Positions 6,396 to 7,003 of a stretch of 7,003 nucleotides of DNA are shown here, piece by piece. Made by a program: the position numbers and the translations under genes. The stretch's first letter is position 1. Each line of letters begins with the position of its first letter. A model generated the notes under the pieces. The model was not told the origin of the DNA. It was given only the letters and a program-made list of their open reading frames with translations, and ran no database searches. Where the stretch lies: contig CAYZMH010000125.1 of assembly GCA_964479445.1 (NCBI GenBank), forward strand, positions 1 to 7,003. Direction: 5' to 3'. Origin of the DNA: CAYZMH01 sp964479445 (lineage in GTDB: Bacteria > Bacteroidota > Bacteroidia > Bacteroidales > GCA-2748055).

Positions 6396-7003
6396 CTAAA
6401 TTTTCGGAAGATTTATTGCCCTCCGTGGTTTTCTTGCCTCTGACTTTCCCAAAATAAACACCAGCGACAATTCGTGTGCCCCGAGTCCGGGCAGGCTCAG
6501 CGACGGACGGGTTAACCGGACATCGTAGCTGTAGCGAAAGCGAAAGGGATCATTCACGTATCCCAGTGAGAACGCCATGTTCCCATGCTCCAGCCCCGGA
6601 TCGTGCCGCATCCCGAATCCCGCCAGGAAATGGGTAAAATGCACATCCATCGCATACTGGATCTGTCTGACCTGGGCCTGCTGGATATACACTATATAAG
6701 GTACCATGGTAAGGATCAGCCAGCCGGTCCCCCGGTCGGTCACCGGGATCTGCATCCCCGCATGCACCGTATAGCGCCGCGGGAGCCTGGCCTGGTCCCC
6801 GCCGGCCGGTGAAATACGGGGTTCCAGCAGGTGATGCACCGCCACGCCCCCGTAACTGTTTTTATACCGGAAAGTGGCTCCGGCAGACGCATCGGGATAG
6901 ATCCTGTTGTACGATCCGGGAGTCTCGGTGGCCGGCAGCACGGATCCCGTAACCGGATCGATCATATCACCGAACACCAGGTCATCCCCTGCCCCGGGTC
7001 TGA
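6396..7003 (-). CDS. PorP/SprF family type IX secretion system membrane protein, C-terminal part, 5' end outside window
   Basis: The frame is open from the right edge of the window to a TAG at 6396-6398 and yields about 200 residues. PorP/SprF proteins are usually about 300-340 residues, so the signal peptide and first third are off-window. A GTG within the frame at 6977 is not a real start, because coding similarity (DDLVFGDMIDP) continues through it. Family-like features are FGDMIDPxTG near the left end of the fragment, the strand pair AGATFRYKNSYGGVAVHHLLEP, RLPRRYTVHAGMQIPV, alternating hydrophobic residues typical of outer-membrane beta strands, FRYSYDVRLTRPSL and a GAHELSLVFILG final strand, then a basic tail ending RAINLPKI. 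Such proteins are integral outer-membrane barrels; PorP/SprF members assist secretion or attachment of T9SS cargo such as SprB and bind PorE-like periplasmic partners. Assignment rests on overall pattern and context; which of the many paralogues this is cannot be told. gldJ follows 59 bases downstream with no terminator between. Confidence 0.78.
   Translation of the reverse strand, partial: RPGAGDDLVFGDMIDPVTGSVLPATETPGSYNRIYPDASAGATFRYKNSYGGVAVHHLLEPRISPAGGDQARLPRRYTVHAGMQIPVTDRGTGWLILTMVPYIVYIQQAQVRQIQYAMDVHFTHFLAGFGMRHDPGLEHGNMAFSLGYVNDPFRFRYSYDVRLTRPSLSLPGLGAHELSLVFILGKSEARKPRRAINLPKI

Overview
The window reads as chromosomal DNA of a Bacteroidota member, probably Bacteroidales/Marinilabiliales-like, although the order is only a guess. 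The strongest evidence is a gldJ-type lipoprotein gene next to murF, an arrangement known from gliding, type IX secretion (T9SS) Bacteroidota, together with the end of a PorP/SprF-family gene. The base composition is moderately GC-rich inside genes. Intergenic DNA is AT-rich near gldJ. Most starts lack a clear Shine-Dalgarno, which also suits the phylum. No RNA gene, mobile element, CRISPR array or long non-coding stretch is visible; the largest gap is 140 bases.

Left half, plus strand (1-3330): the C-terminal half of an inositol-monophosphatase-family phosphatase, a family 2 glycosyltransferase (rhamnosyltransferase-like), and a complete long-chain fatty-acid--CoA ligase (FadD-like). The gaps are 56-58 bases, so co-transcription is plausible. 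The functions (sugar or inositol phosphate hydrolysis, surface glycan assembly, fatty acid activation) suggest envelope and lipid housekeeping but do not define one pathway.

Centre (3331-3470): a convergent intergenic region with three small GC-rich inverted repeats, probably where the two opposing transcription units end.

Right half, minus strand (7003 down to 3471): a 5'-truncated PorP/SprF-like T9SS outer-membrane protein, then gldJ (a lipoprotein with a formylglycine-generating-enzyme fold but no catalytic cysteines), then murF (last cytoplasmic step of peptidoglycan precursor synthesis). No hairpin was found between porP and gldJ. A textbook intrinsic terminator lies between gldJ and murF, and its U-tract stops only 12 bases before the murF start codon. 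This leaves no room for a murF promoter downstream of it, so murF must depend on read-through or on a regulated hairpin in its leader. This is the most unusual feature of the window.

No wholly new system is evident. The points worth following are the terminator/attenuator layout before murF, the porP-gldJ pairing, and the large insertion in the GldJ fold.
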